Part shown: positions 29,270-40,400 of the stretch, in pieces
Position numbering within the stretch: the stretch's first letter is position 1
How the letters are laid out: each line of letters opens with the position of its first letter
Assembly: GCF_020531985.1 (NCBI RefSeq)
Contig: NZ_JAJAVQ010000003.1
Span: 620,001-684,000, forward strand
Reading direction: 5' to 3'
DNA length: 64,000 bases
Source: Rheinheimera aquimaris
GTDB taxonomy: Bacteria; Pseudomonadota; Gammaproteobacteria; Enterobacterales; Alteromonadaceae
The notes under the pieces: model-generated
Database searches by the model: none
What the model was told of the DNA's origin: nothing
Seen by the model: the letters and a program-made list of their open reading frames with translations, nothing else
Program-made: the position numbers and the translations under genes

Positions 29270-31888
29270 GTGTCTTGGGTTAAAAAACTTTTAATACTCT
29301 GTCTATCCATGATCCTTCTTGGTGTAGTAACGATCTCTGGGATCTATTTTTACCTGAAAGATGATCTCCCGGACGTTACAACCTTGCTGGATGTCAGATT
29401 GCAGACGCCAATGCAGGTTTTCACCGCTGATGGAGAGCTTATTTCTCAGTTTGGTGAAAAACGCCGTATTCCTCTAAAATTGGAAGAAATGCCTCCTTTA
29501 TTAGTTCAGGCATTTTTAGCCGTTGAAGATACTAGATTTTATGAACACCCCGGGATCGATATTATTGGTATTTTCCGGGCGATGACGGTTGTTGCATCAT
29601 CAGGCGATTTCAGTCAGGGTGCCAGCACCATTACGCAACAGCTGGCCCGTAATTTCTTCTTGAGCCGCGAGAAGAAAATTGTCAGAAAAATCAAAGAAAT
29701 ATTCCTAGCAATTCATATAGAGCAGCTGTTAACGAAAGATCAAATCCTTGAGCTTTATCTAAATAAAATAGAATTGGGGCAACGCTCTTTCGGGGTTGGC
29801 GCTGCAGCTCAGGTTTACTTTGGCAAAACAGTTCACGACCTGACAGTCGACGAAATAGCCATTATAGCTGGTTTACCTAAAGCCCCATCGACACTCAACC
29901 CTGTTCGCTCAGCAAGCAACGCCCGCGCCCGACGCAATGTCGTACTTGGCCGTATGCTGGATATCGGTGTAATTGATAAAGCGGCTTATCAACAGGCAAT
30001 AGAAGCCCCTGTTACCAGCCGGTTGCACGGTGCTCAGATAACCGCATCTGCACCCTATATCGCAGAAATGGTGCGGCAGGAAGTTGTTAATCAGTTTGGC
30101 GAAGAAACAGCCTATTCAGCCGGGCTGAAAGTCTATACCACAATAAACAGCAAGCAGCAGGCTGCTGCTAAGCGGGCGTTACAGCAAAACCTGTACGATT
30201 ATGATGAACGCCATGGCTATCGCGGACCGGTTGCACAATTGTGGCAGTCTCAACTCAACGAAGCAGAAGACGCAGAGCCGCTGTTTAACGAAACAGACCC
30301 CCTGTCACGTGAAGACATACTCGCCTATCTCGATACACAAAGCAGCCTGGAAGATTTGCGTCCGGCTGTTGTCACCGCTGTTCAGGCTCAAAGTGCCACC
30401 TTACTGATGGCAGGTGGTCAGGAAATAACACTGAACTGGGAGGGGCTAAAATGGGCGCGGCGCTTTATCAATGATGAACGTCAGGGTACGGCACCTAAAG
30501 CAGCATTTGCCATTTTAGCACCCGGCATGCATGTACTGATCCGTAAACAAGATGGTGACTGCCGCCTGTCCCAGATACCGGAAGCCAGCAGTGCCATTGT
30601 TGCTATCGATCCACATAATGGTGCACTACGCTCGCTGGTTGGTGGATACAGCTTCAGTCAGAGTCAGTTTAACCGGGTTACCCAGGCTAAACGTCAGGTT
30701 GGGTCTAACATAAAACCTTTTGTTTACTCAGCAGCGCTGGAAAACGGCTACACCCTGGCTTCAATCATGAACGATGCTCCTATCCATCAGTGGGACGACA
30801 ACGCAGGTATTGCCTGGCGGCCAAAGAACTCACCCGCTGTTTACGATGGTCCGATTCGCATCAGAGAAGCGCTGGCTAAATCTAAAAACGTGGTGTCAAT
30901 CAGATTGCTGCGCGGAGTTGGTATTGACAATACCATTCAGCATCTGCAGCGCTTCGGTTTTGCGGCCAGCGACTTGCCGCGCAATGAAACCTTAGCTTTA
31001 GGATCTGCATCACTGACGCCTCTGGAATTGGTAACAGGCTATGCCACTTTTGCTAACGGTGGCTTCCTGGTGACACCGTACGTGATAGAAAAAGTCGTCG
31101 ATGACGAGCAAAATGTCCTGTATCAGCATAATCCGGCTACAGTGTGTCAGGATTGCACGCCTCCTGAGCAAACTACTGCTGAACCCGTTAAAGAAGACGC
31201 CGAAGCCCAGCTGGGGCAGCTGTTTAATGAGCTGGCACAGGATAAGACTGCTTCTGAGAACAGCATTTCGCTAGCGCAGACCGAACCCCGCCAGGCTGAA
31301 CGGGTGATTTCACAGCAAAATAGTTTTCTCATAGCCGATGCACTTAAAAGCAGTGTTTGGGGTGGAGGCAGCTGGCAGCACGGTACAGGTTGGAACGGCA
31401 CTGCATGGCGCCTTCAAAAACTGAAACGACGCGATCTGTCAGCAAAGACCGGTACAACTAATGATTCAAAAGATACCTGGTTTTCCGGCTTTACACCTGA
31501 TTTAGCGGTAACTGTTTGGGTTGGTTTTGACGATGCTAACCGCAGCCTTGGCCGCGCTCAGTGGCATGCCAATATGGGCCAGCAACAGAGTGCCGGTGCT
31601 GAATCCGGTGCCCGCACCGCGTTGCCGGCGTGGCTCGATTATATGCAAACGGCGCTAGAGAGCATTCCAGAGCAGCCAGTGCCGCCACCAGTTGGTCTGG
31701 CATCGGTACGGATTGATCTGCAAAGTGGCTTGCTCAGCCGCCGTACTGATTACACCAGCACCTTTGAGTACTTCAAGCCAGGCACTGAGCCCACACAATA
31801 TGCTGGCACTGATGTTCAGCAGATAAGTTTCGACAAAGCTCAGCAGAAAAAGCCTGAAGAGAAACAACAGGAAGTCGAATTATTCTGA
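29270..31888 (+). CDS. mrcA: Penicillin-binding protein 1A (bifunctional transglycosylase/transpeptidase)
   Basis: An 872-residue class A PBP that polymerises and cross-links peptidoglycan. It has one N-terminal membrane helix (about 7-28). The GT51 domain shows the catalytic Glu86 in AFLAVEDTRFYEHPG, then QGASTITQQLARNFFL and LELYLNKIELG. An OB-like insert follows. The transpeptidase domain has the active Ser479 in VGSNIKPF, AKSKNVVS as the SxN motif, and KTGTT with Lys near 726. The start is a GTG with GGGG 9 bases upstream. Divergence from pilMNOPQ is the usual gammaproteobacterial arrangement. Confidence 0.96.
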   Translation: MSWVKKLLILCLSMILLGVVTISGIYFYLKDDLPDVTTLLDVRLQTPMQVFTADGELISQFGEKRRIPLKLEEMPPLLVQAFLAVEDTRFYEHPGIDIIGIFRAMTVVASSGDFSQGASTITQQLARNFFLSREKKIVRKIKEIFLAIHIEQLLTKDQILELYLNKIELGQRSFGVGAAAQVYFGKTVHDLTVDEIAIIAGLPKAPSTLNPVRSASNARARRNVVLGRMLDIGVIDKAAYQQAIEAPVTSRLHGAQITASAPYIAEMVRQEVVNQFGEETAYSAGLKVYTTINSKQQAAAKRALQQNLYDYDERHGYRGPVAQLWQSQLNEAEDAEPLFNETDPLSREDILAYLDTQSSLEDLRPAVVTAVQAQSATLLMAGGQEITLNWEGLKWARRFINDERQGTAPKAAFAILAPGMHVLIRKQDGDCRLSQIPEASSAIVAIDPHNGALRSLVGGYSFSQSQFNRVTQAKRQVGSNIKPFVYSAALENGYTLASIMNDAPIHQWDDNAGIAWRPKNSPAVYDGPIRIREALAKSKNVVSIRLLRGVGIDNTIQHLQRFGFAASDLPRNETLALGSASLTPLELVTGYATFANGGFLVTPYVIEKVVDDEQNVLYQHNPATVCQDCTPPEQTTAEPVKEDAEAQLGQLFNELAQDKTASENSISLAQTEPRQAERVISQQNSFLIADALKSSVWGGGSWQHGTGWNGTAWRLQKLKRRDLSAKTGTTNDSKDTWFSGFTPDLAVTVWVGFDDANRSLGRAQWHANMGQQQSAGAESGARTALPAWLDYMQTALESIPEQPVPPPVGLASVRIDLQSGLLSRRTDYTSTFEYFKPGTEPTQYAGTDVQQISFDKAQQKKPEEKQQEVELF

Positions 31889-31917
31889 TAAAAAAGCCCG
31901 CTAAGCGGGCTTTTTTG
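31886..31917. terminator. Bidirectional terminator between mrcA and argH
   Basis: A stem of AAAAAGCCCGC and GCGGGCTTTTT around a TAA loop (31891-31916), with T-runs on both strands. It can end mrcA on the plus strand and the argCBFGH operon on the minus strand. Confidence 0.93.
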
Positions 31918-31935
31918 TTTAAGCATACTCATTGT

Positions 31936-33315
31936 TTAAACAGATTCGAACCACTGTTTAGCCTGCTGCAACGCAGACAGAACCTGTTGTGGTGCGGTAC
32001 CACCAAGTGCGGCACGTTTCAGTAAACCCGCATCAAGTTGTAACGCCGGGTAAACATCTTCGCTGATTAGCGAGCTAAACTGTGTAAACTCATCAAGCGT
32101 TAAGGCTTCGAGTGCCTGCTGTTGTTTTGCCGCATACACCACCAACTCACCTACCACTTCATGTGCGTCACGAAATGGCATGCCCTTGCTCACCAGATAG
32201 TCAGCCAAATCTGTTGCGTTGCTATAACCGAGTTCAGCGGCCTGACGACACTGCTGCACGTTAACACTTAAATGCGGCAGTACAGTTGCCAACACCAGCA
32301 ACGATTGTTGCCAGGTCTGCATCAGATCGAAAAAGCCCTGTTTATCTTCCTGCATGTCTTTGTTGTACGCTAAGGGTAAGCCTTTCAATACGTGCAAAAT
32401 CGCTACCAGATGGCCCAGCACACGGCCGGTTTTGCCTCGCAGCAGCTCAAACACATCCGGGTTCTTCTTCTGCGGCATCAGCGACGAGCCAGAGCTTATT
32501 GCATCACCCAGTTTGAAAAAGCCTGCCTCGCCGGAGCAGAAAAAAATCACATCTTCTGATAAGCGTGATAAATGTGTCATGCAGATACTGGCCGCAGCCG
32601 ACAACTCTACTACGTAGTCACGGTCAGACACCGCATCCAGGCTGTTTAACGCCGCGCTGGCAAACCCCAAACTCTGTGCTAACGCCACACGGTCAACCGC
32701 GACACCTGTACCGGCTAAGGCACCGCACCCTAATGGACAAACATCCATACGTGCTAGCGCATCGTCCAGCCGACTCACATCGCGCTTAAACATTTCGACG
32801 TAAGCTAATGCCCAGTGCGCGACCAGCACCGGCTGCGCCCGCTGCAGGTGGGTATAACCCGGCATGACATCAGTGCCGGCACGTTCGGCAAAACTCAGTA
32901 ACGCAGCGATAGCGCCAAGTAATGACTGGCGCACGGTTTGAGCATTCAGCTTGCTCCATAAGCGTAAATCTGTTGCAACCAGGTCATTACGGCTACGCCC
33001 GGTATGCAGTTTCTTGGCAACCGCCCCGAGCTTCGCTGTCAGCTGAGCCTCAACCCAGCTGTGAATGTCTTCTTCGCTGGTTTGCAGCGGTAGTTTAGGA
33101 TCAGTATCTATTGCAACTGCTAAATCAGCCAGCGCCGAATCCAGCTGGTCAACTTCACTCTGAGTGATGATGCCGGCCTGTGCCAGTTGCTGCGCCCAGG
33201 CACGTGATGCTTGAATATCCTGCTGCGCCAACAGATAGTCAAAGCTAAGTGAGTCGTTAAAATCACGAAACTCTGCCAGTGTTGCTTCCTGAAAACGTCC
33301 GCCCCACATCGCCAT
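31936..33315 (-). CDS. argH: Argininosuccinate lyase
   Basis: A 459-residue enzyme that splits argininosuccinate into arginine and fumarate, the last step of arginine synthesis. The fumarase-superfamily signature GSSLMPQKKNPD is present; other typical parts are WGGRFQEA, LHTGRSRNDLVATDLRLW and MPGYTHLQRAQPV. I set the start at ATG 33315 (MAMWGGRF) because AAGG lies about 9 bases upstream and the argG stop is 4 bases away. The in-frame extension upstream is argG coding sequence. Unlike the Vibrio/Moritella-type ArgH(A), there is no C-terminal acetyltransferase domain. Confidence 0.96.
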   Translation of the reverse strand: MAMWGGRFQEATLAEFRDFNDSLSFDYLLAQQDIQASRAWAQQLAQAGIITQSEVDQLDSALADLAVAIDTDPKLPLQTSEEDIHSWVEAQLTAKLGAVAKKLHTGRSRNDLVATDLRLWSKLNAQTVRQSLLGAIAALLSFAERAGTDVMPGYTHLQRAQPVLVAHWALAYVEMFKRDVSRLDDALARMDVCPLGCGALAGTGVAVDRVALAQSLGFASAALNSLDAVSDRDYVVELSAAASICMTHLSRLSEDVIFFCSGEAGFFKLGDAISSGSSLMPQKKNPDVFELLRGKTGRVLGHLVAILHVLKGLPLAYNKDMQEDKQGFFDLMQTWQQSLLVLATVLPHLSVNVQQCRQAAELGYSNATDLADYLVSKGMPFRDAHEVVGELVVYAAKQQQALEALTLDEFTQFSSLISEDVYPALQLDAGLLKRAALGGTAPQQVLSALQQAKQWFESV

Positions 33316-33319
33316 AACA

Positions 33320-34528
33320 TTAATCCTTTTGTTGCTGATGCAGCGCGCGGATCCGACTGGCCAGACTGTACAACCGGATAAAGCCTGCTGCATCTTTCTG
33401 GTTATACACTTCATCACCTTCGAAGGTTGCAAACGCCTCTGAGTACAGAGAGTTAGGTGAGCGACGCTTCGCTACCGTGACATTGCCTTTATACAGCTTG
33501 ATCACTACATCACCGGTCAGCTGTTCTGCCAACGAGGTGGCAGCTGCCAATAAAGCGTCTTTCAGCGGTGTGAACCAGCGGCCGTCATAGACCAGCTGCG
33601 CAAACTCCAGACCGACTTCTTCACGGTATTTCAAAGAAGTGCGGTCATATACCAGCGCTTCCAGCCCTTTCAATGCAGCCATCAGAATAGTGCCGCCAGG
33701 TGTTTCATAACAGCCGCGTGATTTCATACCAACCAGACGGTTTTCGACGATATCAATACGGCCAACGCCATGCTCTGAGCCAATCTCATTCAGCAGCTCA
33801 ATAGCAGCAACAGGCGCTATGGTATTGCCATTGATTTGAGTCAGTTCACCTTTAACAAAACTCAGTTCAACATAGGCCGCGTGATCCGGTGCCTGCTCAG
33901 GTGATTTAGTCCACATCCAAACCTGTTCAGATGGCTCGCACCATGGGTTTTCCAACTCGCCACCCTCGTGCGAAATGTGCCACAGGTTAGCATCACGGCT
34001 ATAAATTTTGGTGGCAGATGCTGTCGTTGGCACTTTCTTCTCCGCCAGATAGTTCAGCAATGACTGACGGGAATTAAACTGCCACTCGCGCCACGGTGCG
34101 ATCACTTTCAGCTGCGGGGCCAGCGCTGCAAAAGCGCCCTCAAACCGCACCTGATCGTTACCCTTACCAGTACAGCCATGACACAGCGCATCAGCACCTA
34201 ATTCCAGCGCCAGCTTTACCTGAGCACGGGCAATAACAGGACGCGCCATTGAAGTACCCAGCAGGTACTGGCCTTCATACACAGCACCGGTTTTTAATGT
34301 CGGGTAAATAACCTCTTTGACAAACTCTTCGCGTAAATCGACGATATGGCAGCTACTGGCACCAGACTTAATGGCTTTTTCTTCTACCCCTGCCAGCTCT
34401 TCATCGCCCTGACCAACGTTGGCAACAAAGGCGATAACTTCACAGTTATAGTTATCTTTTAACCAAGGCACGATAGCCGAAGTATCCAGACCGCCGGAAT
34501 AGGCTAAAACAACTTTTTTAATACTCAT
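33320..34528 (-). CDS. argG: Argininosuccinate synthase
   Basis: A 402-residue enzyme joining citrulline and aspartate at the cost of ATP. The N-terminal PP-loop is [18 protein letters not shown]. Further strings are [14 protein letters not shown] and the substrate-binding [13 protein letters not shown]. The start is taken as ATG 34528 ([13 protein letters not shown]), with GAGG 6 bases upstream and the argF stop just before it. It lies between argF and argH in one operon. Confidence 0.97.
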   Translation of the reverse strand: MSIKKVVLAYSGGLDTSAIVPWLKDNYNCEVIAFVANVGQGDEELAGVEEKAIKSGASSCHIVDLREEFVKEVIYPTLKTGAVYEGQYLLGTSMARPVIARAQVKLALELGADALCHGCTGKGNDQVRFEGAFAALAPQLKVIAPWREWQFNSRQSLLNYLAEKKVPTTASATKIYSRDANLWHISHEGGELENPWCEPSEQVWMWTKSPEQAPDHAAYVELSFVKGELTQINGNTIAPVAAIELLNEIGSEHGVGRIDIVENRLVGMKSRGCYETPGGTILMAALKGLEALVYDRTSLKYREEVGLEFAQLVYDGRWFTPLKDALLAAATSLAEQLTGDVVIKLYKGNVTVAKRRSPNSLYSEAFATFEGDEVYNQKDAAGFIRLYSLASRIRALHQQQKD

Positions 34529-34535
34529 GATATCC

Positions 34536-35450
34536 TCACGCAAATAAACTGATTAATACGGCATTCTGGGCATGCATGCGGTTTTCCGCCTGCAGTAAAA
34601 CAAGAGACGCGTCGCTGTCGAGCACTTCACTGGTCACTTCATGCTCACGGTGCGCGGGTAAACAATGCATAAAATACTTCACTGCCAGACGCTGCATAAC
34701 GGCAGTGTTAATTTGGTATGGTTTGAATATACGTTCTATTTCGGCAGGATCAGCTTTATCGCCCATCGACAGCCAGGTGTCGGTATAAATAGCATCTGCA
34801 CCGGCGGCTGCAGATAAGTGCGGGCTAAGTTCCAGCACAGCACCGGTCGTTGCCGCTATTTTTTGCACCTGCAGCAGCACCTGCGCATCCGGTGAGAACC
34901 CCTGCGGTGTCACCACTGTCATGCGCATACCGCTAAGCGCAGCGCCAATCATTAACGAGTGACATACGTTGTTGCCATCACCGACATAGGCCAGATGCAC
35001 CTGATTTAACTCACCAAAGCGCTCTTTTAATGCCAGCAGGTCAGCCAGCGCCTGACACGGATGATATAAGTCGCTTAACGCGTTAATCACCGGTTTATGG
35101 CTGGCTTGTGTAAGTTGCTCCAGTGTTTGCTGAGAAAACACCCGCGCGACGATAGCGTCAGTCCAGCAGGCCAGATTACGGCCAAAATCAGCCACCGTTT
35201 CGCGTTTTCCCATGGCACCATTTTGCTGGTCCAGATAAACACTGTGCCCACCCAATTTATAGATCCCCACATCGAAACTGACACGGGTACGTAGCGAGGG
35301 CTTCTCAAAAATCAGCGCTATACTTTTACCCGCCAGGGCCTGAGTGTATTTTTCCGGGTGTTGTTTTACATCCAGCGCTAAATTCAGTAAATCACTCAGC
35401 GCTGCCGGGCTTAATTCAGCCAGACTCAATAATTGTTTCAGTTTACTCAT
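34536..35450 (-). CDS. argF: Ornithine carbamoyltransferase
   Basis: A 304-residue transcarbamylase converting ornithine and carbamoyl phosphate to citrulline. The carbamoyl-phosphate site is in [14 protein letters not shown]. The ornithine site includes [13 protein letters not shown] and the [11 protein letters not shown] segment near the C-terminus. Length is normal for the anabolic enzyme. It lies 45 bases after argB and just before argG. Confidence 0.96.
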   Translation of the reverse strand: MSKLKQLLSLAELSPAALSDLLNLALDVKQHPEKYTQALAGKSIALIFEKPSLRTRVSFDVGIYKLGGHSVYLDQQNGAMGKRETVADFGRNLACWTDAIVARVFSQQTLEQLTQASHKPVINALSDLYHPCQALADLLALKERFGELNQVHLAYVGDGNNVCHSLMIGAALSGMRMTVVTPQGFSPDAQVLLQVQKIAATTGAVLELSPHLSAAAGADAIYTDTWLSMGDKADPAEIERIFKPYQINTAVMQRLAVKYFMHCLPAHREHEVTSEVLDSDASLVLLQAENRMHAQNAVLISLFA

Positions 35451-35495
35451 TTTTTCGATCGACCTGCCGCCAGTGCGGCATCCTTGTTTAAGGGA

Positions 35496-36266
35496 TTAAC
35501 AGACGATGCGCGTGCCTACTGCTTGCTGTCGCATCAGATTTAACAAATCCTGCGGGTGTTGCCAGCCCGCTACGGTGATACTTCGTCGCAGCGCCTGTGC
35601 GGTGTCCAAAGCGGCATCAAGCTTTACCTTCATACCGCCTTTTATCACGCCTTGCTGCACTAATTCCGCAGCCTGGGCGCTATTTAATTCGTTAATCAGC
35701 TTACCTGCACCATCCAGAATGCCAGGAACATCTGTTAACAACACCAGCTGACCTTGCACCAACTGGCAAATCGCAGCGGCGGCTAAATCAGCGTTAACGT
35801 TAAGTAATTGCGCCGTTTCGCCATGCCCAATAGAGCAAAACACCGGCGTAAAACCATCTTGCAGCAAACCGTTAAGTAAAGTGCCGTCCTGTGGTTTGGC
35901 CACGCCGACAGAACCTAACTTTGTATTAAGTTCAAAACGGCAGCTGTTGCCAGCTGACAATGTCAGGCCAACAGGTTTCAGCGCCTGCAGTGAAGCTCTT
36001 GCCACCATATGTGCATTCACTGCACCGGCCAGTGCCCCGGCAATAACCGGCATTTGCTCAGCAGGAGACACGCGCTGGCCGTCAAGTTTTTCGGTATGAA
36101 AGCCAAACTTTGCCAGCCATTGATCAACCTGATCACCGCCGCCATGCACTAACACTAAAGGGTATTGCTGCTTAAGCTCGGCACACACTGCCAATAAAGC
36201 ATCAAGTGCAGCGTCGTCCTGTAACAGACGCCCGCCCATTTTTAACACCAGTGGCGTCTTATTCAT
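35496..36266 (-). CDS. argB: Acetylglutamate kinase
   Basis: A 256-residue amino-acid kinase phosphorylating N-acetylglutamate. It shows LVLKMGGRLL, LVLVHGGGDQVDQWL, an AGAVNAHMVA segment and LLTDVPGILDGAGKLI, with GGMKVKLDAAL near the C-terminus. I place the start at ATG 36266 (MNKTPLVLKMGG), which overlaps the end of argC by 8 bases. The short length and lack of an N-terminal helix suggest the arginine-insensitive, E. coli-like type. Confidence 0.95.
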   Translation of the reverse strand: MNKTPLVLKMGGRLLQDDAALDALLAVCAELKQQYPLVLVHGGGDQVDQWLAKFGFHTEKLDGQRVSPAEQMPVIAGALAGAVNAHMVARASLQALKPVGLTLSAGNSCRFELNTKLGSVGVAKPQDGTLLNGLLQDGFTPVFCSIGHGETAQLLNVNADLAAAAICQLVQGQLVLLTDVPGILDGAGKLINELNSAQAAELVQQGVIKGGMKVKLDAALDTAQALRRSITVAGWQHPQDLLNLMRQQAVGTRIVC

Positions 36267-37299
36267 GTGCCACCCCACTAAATAAACCAGCCGTTTCAGG
36301 TTTGCCAAACCGCACATTGGCCGCTTGCATCGCCTGGGCAGCAGCGCCTTTTAACAGGTTATCAATCGCTGACACGACAACAAGCTGCTCACCATCCTGC
36401 TGCCAGTAAATATCACAATACGGTGTACCAGCCACATCAGCGACACTAGGCGAATGTGATACCAGTCTGATCAGGGCTTTGCCGGCATAGGCATCGTTGA
36501 AGGCCGCATTCACCTGAGCAGCGTCCACGCCGGCTTTTAACGTCACTACGCTGGTCGCCAGAATGCCGCGTTTAAAATTGCCCAGATGTGGCGTAAATAC
36601 CACTTTGCGTCCGAGGTTCTGTTCAATTTCCGGCCGGTGGCGGTGCTTAAAAAAACCATAGGCATTTAAGCCAACTTCGCAAAATGAGGTGTTAAGTGCC
36701 GCTTTACGGCCTGCGCCTGATACACCGCTGGTGGCATTAATTACCGGAACACAGCAGTCTGCAATTAAGCCTGCTTTAATCAACGGCAGCAGTGCCAGTG
36801 AACATGCTGTGGGGTAACAACCTGGTACTGAAATCAACCGCGGCAATGACGTGTGTTGCCACTCCATCAACGAATAAACCGCCTCTTCCAGCAACTCTGG
36901 ATGCTGATGCTCATAGCCGTAGTATTTTGGATAAAGCTGCGGTTGCTTCAGGCGAAAAGCACCGGATAAATCAACAACATCGATATTCTGCGCCAACAAT
37001 AACGGCGTAACAGCCTCACTGGCCTCATGTGGCAACGCCAGAAAAGCAACATCTACTTTGTCTTTTAACCCTGATGCGAGCTCATCAGTCCAGGGTTGCA
37101 CCAGCATATCCAACTGCTGCTTATACCGGGGATATAACGAAGAAAATGGCTCTGCGGCACGGCCAGCCGATGCATAAGCGCCAACCAGTTCAAAATAAGG
37201 GTTACGCGCTAAGATTACAGCCAACTCAGCCCCGCTGTAGCCAGCAGCGCCCAATACGATACTACGAACTAAAGATACAGATTTGTCAGTTGATAACAT
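36259..37299 (-). CDS. argC: N-acetyl-gamma-glutamyl-phosphate reductase
   Basis: A 346-residue NADPH-dependent reductase. The N-terminal Rossmann motif is VLGAAGYSGAELAVIL. The catalytic Cys is in ISVPGCYPTACSLALLPL, followed by ATSGVSGAGRKA and HRHRPEIEQNLG. It is the first gene of argCBFGH and lies downstream of a tandem ARG box. argE, often divergent from argC in relatives, is absent; the neighbour is a diguanylate cyclase gene on the same strand. Confidence 0.96.
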   Translation of the reverse strand: MLSTDKSVSLVRSIVLGAAGYSGAELAVILARNPYFELVGAYASAGRAAEPFSSLYPRYKQQLDMLVQPWTDELASGLKDKVDVAFLALPHEASEAVTPLLLAQNIDVVDLSGAFRLKQPQLYPKYYGYEHQHPELLEEAVYSLMEWQHTSLPRLISVPGCYPTACSLALLPLIKAGLIADCCVPVINATSGVSGAGRKAALNTSFCEVGLNAYGFFKHRHRPEIEQNLGRKVVFTPHLGNFKRGILATSVVTLKAGVDAAQVNAAFNDAYAGKALIRLVSHSPSVADVAGTPYCDIYWQQDGEQLVVVSAIDNLLKGAAAQAMQAANVRFGKPETAGLFSGVAHE

Positions 37300-37380
37300 T
37301 GAATACGACTCTCAGGAACTAAATAACGTATAGGTATAGCACGAAACAGCCGCTAGTGTAGAACGGCCCTCATGCAGTTT

Positions 37381-37419
37381 CAAGAATTATTATTCTGTTT
37401 TTATGAATTTTTATACAAA
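37381..37419. promoter_or_regulatory. Tandem ARG boxes (ArgR operator) upstream of argC
   Basis: Two 18-base sites match the ArgR consensus wnTGAATwwwwATTCAnw. TATGAATTTTTATACAAA (37402-37419) has one core mismatch. CAAGAATTATTATTCTGT (37381-37398) has a symmetrical mismatch at each end of the palindrome. They are separated by exactly 3 bases, the classic spacing of ArgR operators. They lie about 80-120 bases upstream of argC, so argCBFGH is very likely repressed by ArgR with arginine. Confidence 0.88.
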
Positions 37420-37428
37420 ATGACTTAT

Positions 37429-40400
37429 TCACTCTGCGATATTTATCCTATTTCTGCCGTCTTGCTTCGCACAGTACAAAGCCGCATCGGAGCGCGACAA
37501 TAATTTATCGTGATGAATCTCACCGGCGTAGCACGCAATGCCCATGCTGGCGGTAATACGTAAATCGACAGAAAACTCAGAGCAATCTATTTGCATGACT
37601 GCCAGCCTTATCCGTTCACAAATCTCAGCTGCCGCTTTTAGATCGGTGTCTGGCAACAAAATTGCGAACTCTTCTCCTCCCCACCTGGCAACAGTATCAT
37701 TTGCCCGGCAAAGCCCGCATATAACCCGGGCTACCAGTTTTAAGATTTCATCACCAATGCTGTGGCTAAAGGTATCATTAACCAGCTTGAAGTGGTCTAT
37801 ATCCAGCAGCACCAGACACAAAGGCTGGTCGCTTCTGCGTGAGCGGGCACATTCTCTTGTCAGCGCTTCATCAAAAGCCCTGCGGTTTGCTAACCCCGTT
37901 AACGCATCCAATCGTGCCTGTTGTTCAAACTCCTCGGCCTGCTGCTTAATTTGCAGCATTAGTTCAGAACGTTGTTTGTCCACAGCGCGCAGATGATCAG
38001 TTTGCTGCTGCAGCTCTACAGTTTTTTCTGCCACTTGCCACAGTAGCCTCTGTTCACGCCTGCGCAGAGCCTGCAAGCGCCAGCGCACTAAAAGCCCGGT
38101 CAATAATATGACGGCCAGAATAGCAACAGTCCAAAAATCTGCCCGTTGCCAGAAGTGTGGCAGGATCACAAAGCTAAACCTGGCGTCATGTTCGCTCCAG
38201 CTGCCTTGTGGATATGCAGCCCTTACGGAAAACCGGTAGTGCCCCGGAGGCAAGTTGGTATACTCAGCTGTATTGTTACTGCCCCGTTCGACCCAGTTGT
38301 CATCGAAGCCATTTAGCTTAGTGCTGTATTGTATACGTTGCGGCATGATAAACCCGAGGCCGGCAAACTGCAGCTCAAGCCTGTGGGTACCCGCTGGCAA
38401 TTGTATTTCCTGCTGCAGTGGTACCGGACTGCCATCGACTTTTATTCCTTCAACCACAACAGGAGGAACATTGACAGCAAAGCGCTTTAAATCATCTGGT
38501 TTTATAACGCTGACACCTTTTGATGTCGCGAACACAATGCTGCCATCGGCTGACAACGTAGCAGCCTGCATCGAACCGCCATTTGTTTGGGCACTTTGCA
38601 TACCATCACTTTCGCCAAACAACTCGTAATCCACCGTCGGTCGCTCACCGGCAAGAAATTGGTCCACTTGCGCCCTTAACAGCCGTATCACGCCCCTATT
38701 GCTGCTAAGCCAGATGTTATTATCGCGGTCTACCACAGCCTGAAACACCTTATCAAAGGGTAAGCCTGCTTCACGTCCGATGATTTGCAGCCGTCCGGAG
38801 TTAAGATGATAAGCCACCAGCCCTCTGTCTGTTGTCATCCACAAAATATCGCTTAGCGGATCAGAGGCGAAGCCAAAAGCATACTCGGCACCGTCCAGTC
38901 CGCTAAAATCGAGCGCGCTGATCGTGCCAGAAGGTTGCATTATTGCGACGCCGCCGCCGGTACCGATAAACAATCTGCCATCGCTGTGTTTATAAAGCGC
39001 CATAACAAAAGGGGTGGGTAAGCCATCTTCTGTTGTGAAACTAAGCACCCCACTGTTACTGATGAAGTTTAACCCCTGCCCGGTGCCTACCCAGAGACTG
39101 CCATCTGCCTCAGGTAAAACTGCCCGCACCTCATTCGCCAGCAAGCCCGTGTTACGGTCATACTTGTGCGTTACAACACCGTTCTGGTAGCGCAACACAC
39201 CATCCGTATAAGTACCAATCCAGACTGCTCCATCCTGAGCTTCTGTCAGACTCAGCACAGACTGTCCTTTGCTTGCAGCGGTCAAGTCCAGAGTGGTAAA
39301 ACCCGTTTCATCACGTACCGTGAGCCCCTGACTAGTGCCAACCCATAAGGTGTTATCAGAGTGCGCCAGCACGGCCCTGACATAATCTCCGGCGAGGCCA
39401 TTTTCCGCAGTGTAGGTAACAAAAGGGGCATCTCTGAGACGGAACAGACCACCATTGGTGCCAACCCAGATGCTTTTTTCACGATCGAGGAACAACGATA
39501 AAATACGATTATTAGGTAAACCACCAGTCATGCTTAACGTTTCAAGCCCCTGATCACCAAAACGTAACAGCCCGCGATCGGTGGTTCCTATCCAGATGAA
39601 TTTATTTTGTACCAATAGCGCCGATACCGGCATATTTGCTAAAGCAGCAGAGAACAGCCGGGTCGCTCCCTGATTAAGGGTAAACAATCCGCGCTCAGTG
39701 CCAATCAACATACTGTCTTCGTATTGACGAAGTGCAAATACCGGTACTGCGGGCAAATCCGCAACTTTATGTATTTGAGGCTCTGCCAGATTAGTATCCA
39801 GCCAGAATAATCCCCGGCCGGTTCCTACCCACAGCCGGCCTTGCTCATCAAGCTGAAGGCTGTGTACAACATCACTGCCCAAACCTTGCACTTGAGTATA
39901 TTGCTGGCGACTGCCATCGACCTGTTGCCGGAACAAGCCCAGGCCTTCACTGGCCAGCCATAAAGCACCGTGCTGATCTTCCGCTATCGCATTTAACAGC
40001 ACGTTGTAGGGCGCCCAGCTCACCCAACCGGTTTCAGTGCGTTTACTTACGCCACCTCTTGCACCAGTGAGCAACACGTCGCCATGATTGTCGGTGCCAA
40101 GAAACCGGATACCAGAGTCAGGCAACCCGGTGACAGGGCCGCGGCCAAACACTTTGAACTCACGGCCATTAAAGCGGACAGCACCTTCCCAGGTTCCAAG
40201 CCACAAATAGCCGTCGTTACTTTGGGTAATACTATTGATAGTGTTGTGAGGTAAGCCGTCACGGGTTGTCCAGCTTTCCTGGAAATAATGGCTTAGTTTG
40301 GCTTGACCAGCGCCAGCGCTTGACGCCAACAATAATAGAAAAATGCTAAAAGCTGTAGATGTTCGCCTAAGCCTAAGCGCAAAGCTCACGTAACTATGCA

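Noticed and set aside
33316..33432. Longer N-terminus for argH starting at 33432
   Set aside because: The extra 39 residues are argG codons read in another frame; the ATG at 33315 has a good ribosome binding site and matches the family start.
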